64,000 bases of DNA from Pseudomonas sp. TH41. GTDB lineage: Bacteria; Pseudomonadota; Gammaproteobacteria; Pseudomonadales; Pseudomonadaceae. The translations under genes and the position numbers were made by a program. Where the stretch lies: positions 2,066,001 to 2,130,000 of the forward strand of contig NZ_JAEKFH010000003.1 of the NCBI RefSeq assembly GCF_016650695.1, read 5' to 3'. Positions 63,293 through 64,000 of this stretch are shown here, one piece after another (within the stretch, counting starts at the first letter, position 1; every line of letters begins with the position of its first letter). The notes below the pieces were generated by a model. It made no database searches, was not told where the DNA came from, and saw only the letters and a list, made by a program, of their open reading frames with translations.

Positions 63293-64000
63293 ATGAAGCG
63301 CAAGAATATTCTTTTCATCATGGCCGATCAGATGGCCGCGCCAATGTTGCCGTTCTACGGCCCTTCGCCTATTAAACTGCCGAATCTCAGCCGCCTCGCC
63401 GCCGAAGGCGTGGTGTTCGATGCCGCTTACTGCAACAGCCCACTCTGCGCGCCGTCGCGTTTTACCCTGGTCAGCGGTCAGCTGCCGAGCAAGATCGGCG
63501 CCTACGATAACGCGGCCGATTTCCCCGCCGATGTACCGACCTATGCCCACTACCTGCGTCGCCTCGGTTACCGCACAGCGTTGTCGGGCAAGATGCACTT
63601 CTGCGGTCCGGACCAGTTACACGGTTACGAAGAACGCCTGACCAGTGACATTTACCCGGCCGACTATGGCTGGGCCGTGAACTGGGATGAACCGGACGTA
63701 CGTCCGAGCTGGTATCACAACATGTCGTCGGTGCTGCAAGCCGGGCCGTGCGTGCGCACCAATCAGCTGGATTTCGACGAAGAAGTGGTGTTCAAGGCCC
63801 AGCAATACCTGTTCGATCACATCCGCGAGGATGGCGATCAACCTTTCTGCCTGACCGTTTCGATGACTCACCCCCACGACCCTTACACCATTCCCAAGGC
63901 TTTCTGGGACCTGTACGACGATGCCGACATCCCGCTGCCCGACACTCCGGCACAGGCTGAACTCGATCCGCACGCTCAGCGTTTGCTCAAGGTTTACGAC
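63293..64000 (+). CDS. betC: Choline sulfatase, N-terminal part
   Basis: The frame is open from ATG 63293 to the window edge (236 residues). It has the sulfatase fold start NILFIMADQMA and the formylglycine motif CAPSR (Cys53), followed by TLVSGQLPSKIGAYDNAADF and GYRTALSGKMHFCG, all typical of BetC. The enzyme releases sulfate from choline-O-sulfate in the cytosol, feeding glycine betaine synthesis. ATG at 63275 is in frame but lacks a ribosome binding site. The C-terminus is outside the window. Confidence 0.9.
   Translation, partial: MKRKNILFIMADQMAAPMLPFYGPSPIKLPNLSRLAAEGVVFDAAYCNSPLCAPSRFTLVSGQLPSKIGAYDNAADFPADVPTYAHYLRRLGYRTALSGKMHFCGPDQLHGYEERLTSDIYPADYGWAVNWDEPDVRPSWYHNMSSVLQAGPCVRTNQLDFDEEVVFKAQQYLFDHIREDGDQPFCLTVSMTHPHDPYTIPKAFWDLYDDADIPLPDTPAQAELDPHAQRLLKVYD

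Overview
The window is chromosomal DNA of a fluorescent pseudomonad, most likely the Pseudomonas fluorescens group. This rests on gene order that matches Pseudomonas near the chromosome origin (prlC-yheV-radical SAM, the aa3 oxidase cluster, metNIQ, znu, polA-engB, dsbA, kinB-algB, gltP), on high-GC coding sequence, and on about fifteen REP/REPIN loci with the core GAGCGAGCTTGCTCGCGA. No IS element, prophage, rRNA, tRNA or CRISPR array was seen.

Layout. 1-6.6 kb: a cut lipoprotein gene, a lipoprotein metallopeptidase, a HAD phosphatase, a gamma-carbonic-anhydrase-like protein, prlC and a zinc-ribbon partner, an exported phosphatase, and a small low-GC gene for a calcium-loop protein. 6.6-10.3 kb: a radical SAM gene behind a near-perfect LexA box, then a beta-carbonic anhydrase paired with a SulP transporter. 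10.3-20.2 kb: the complete cytochrome c oxidase cluster (coxB, coxA, ctaG, coxC; then SURF1, a SCO-like protein, ctaA, ctaB, sco). 20.2-25.2 kb: methionine ABC transporter and the large catalase katE. 25.2-29.1 kb: zinc uptake, with zur-znuC-znuB divergent from znuA over a Zur-box-like sequence. 29.2-34.4 kb: thrB, a DUF2782 protein, polA, an ErsA-like sRNA and engB. 34.5-37.2 kb: cytochromes c5 and c4, dsbA, an EEP-family protein. 37.2-45.1 kb: diguanylate cyclase, AmpD-like amidase, EAL protein, and the KinB/AlgB two-component system.

45.1-49.7 kb: a small operon behind a candidate sigma-54 promoter, gltP with an unusually long upstream region, and a fused SpmA-SpmB protein between two identical inverted REPINs. 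49.7-54.4 kb: an MCE-type envelope lipid ABC transporter (permease with STAS domain, ATPase, MCE protein, lipoprotein) and a DUF5924 membrane protein. 54.5-60.3 kb: M16 peptidase, Na/phosphate cotransporter, TerC protein, CitMHS transporter. 60.6-64 kb: a GFA protein, a DOPA-dioxygenase-like protein, a Rossmann protein, and a LysR regulator divergent from betC (choline sulfatase), which runs off the window.

Much of the content is envelope and respiratory housekeeping: copper and heme supply for the oxidase, zinc and methionine import, disulfide formation, c-di-GMP and alginate-type regulation, and lipid trafficking. No obvious new multi-gene system stands out. The most interesting signals are regulatory: the sigma-54 element with upstream dyads next to algB, the 0.84 kb region before gltP, a perfect palindrome upstream of the CitMHS gene, the LexA-controlled radical SAM gene, and the arrangement of the REPINs.
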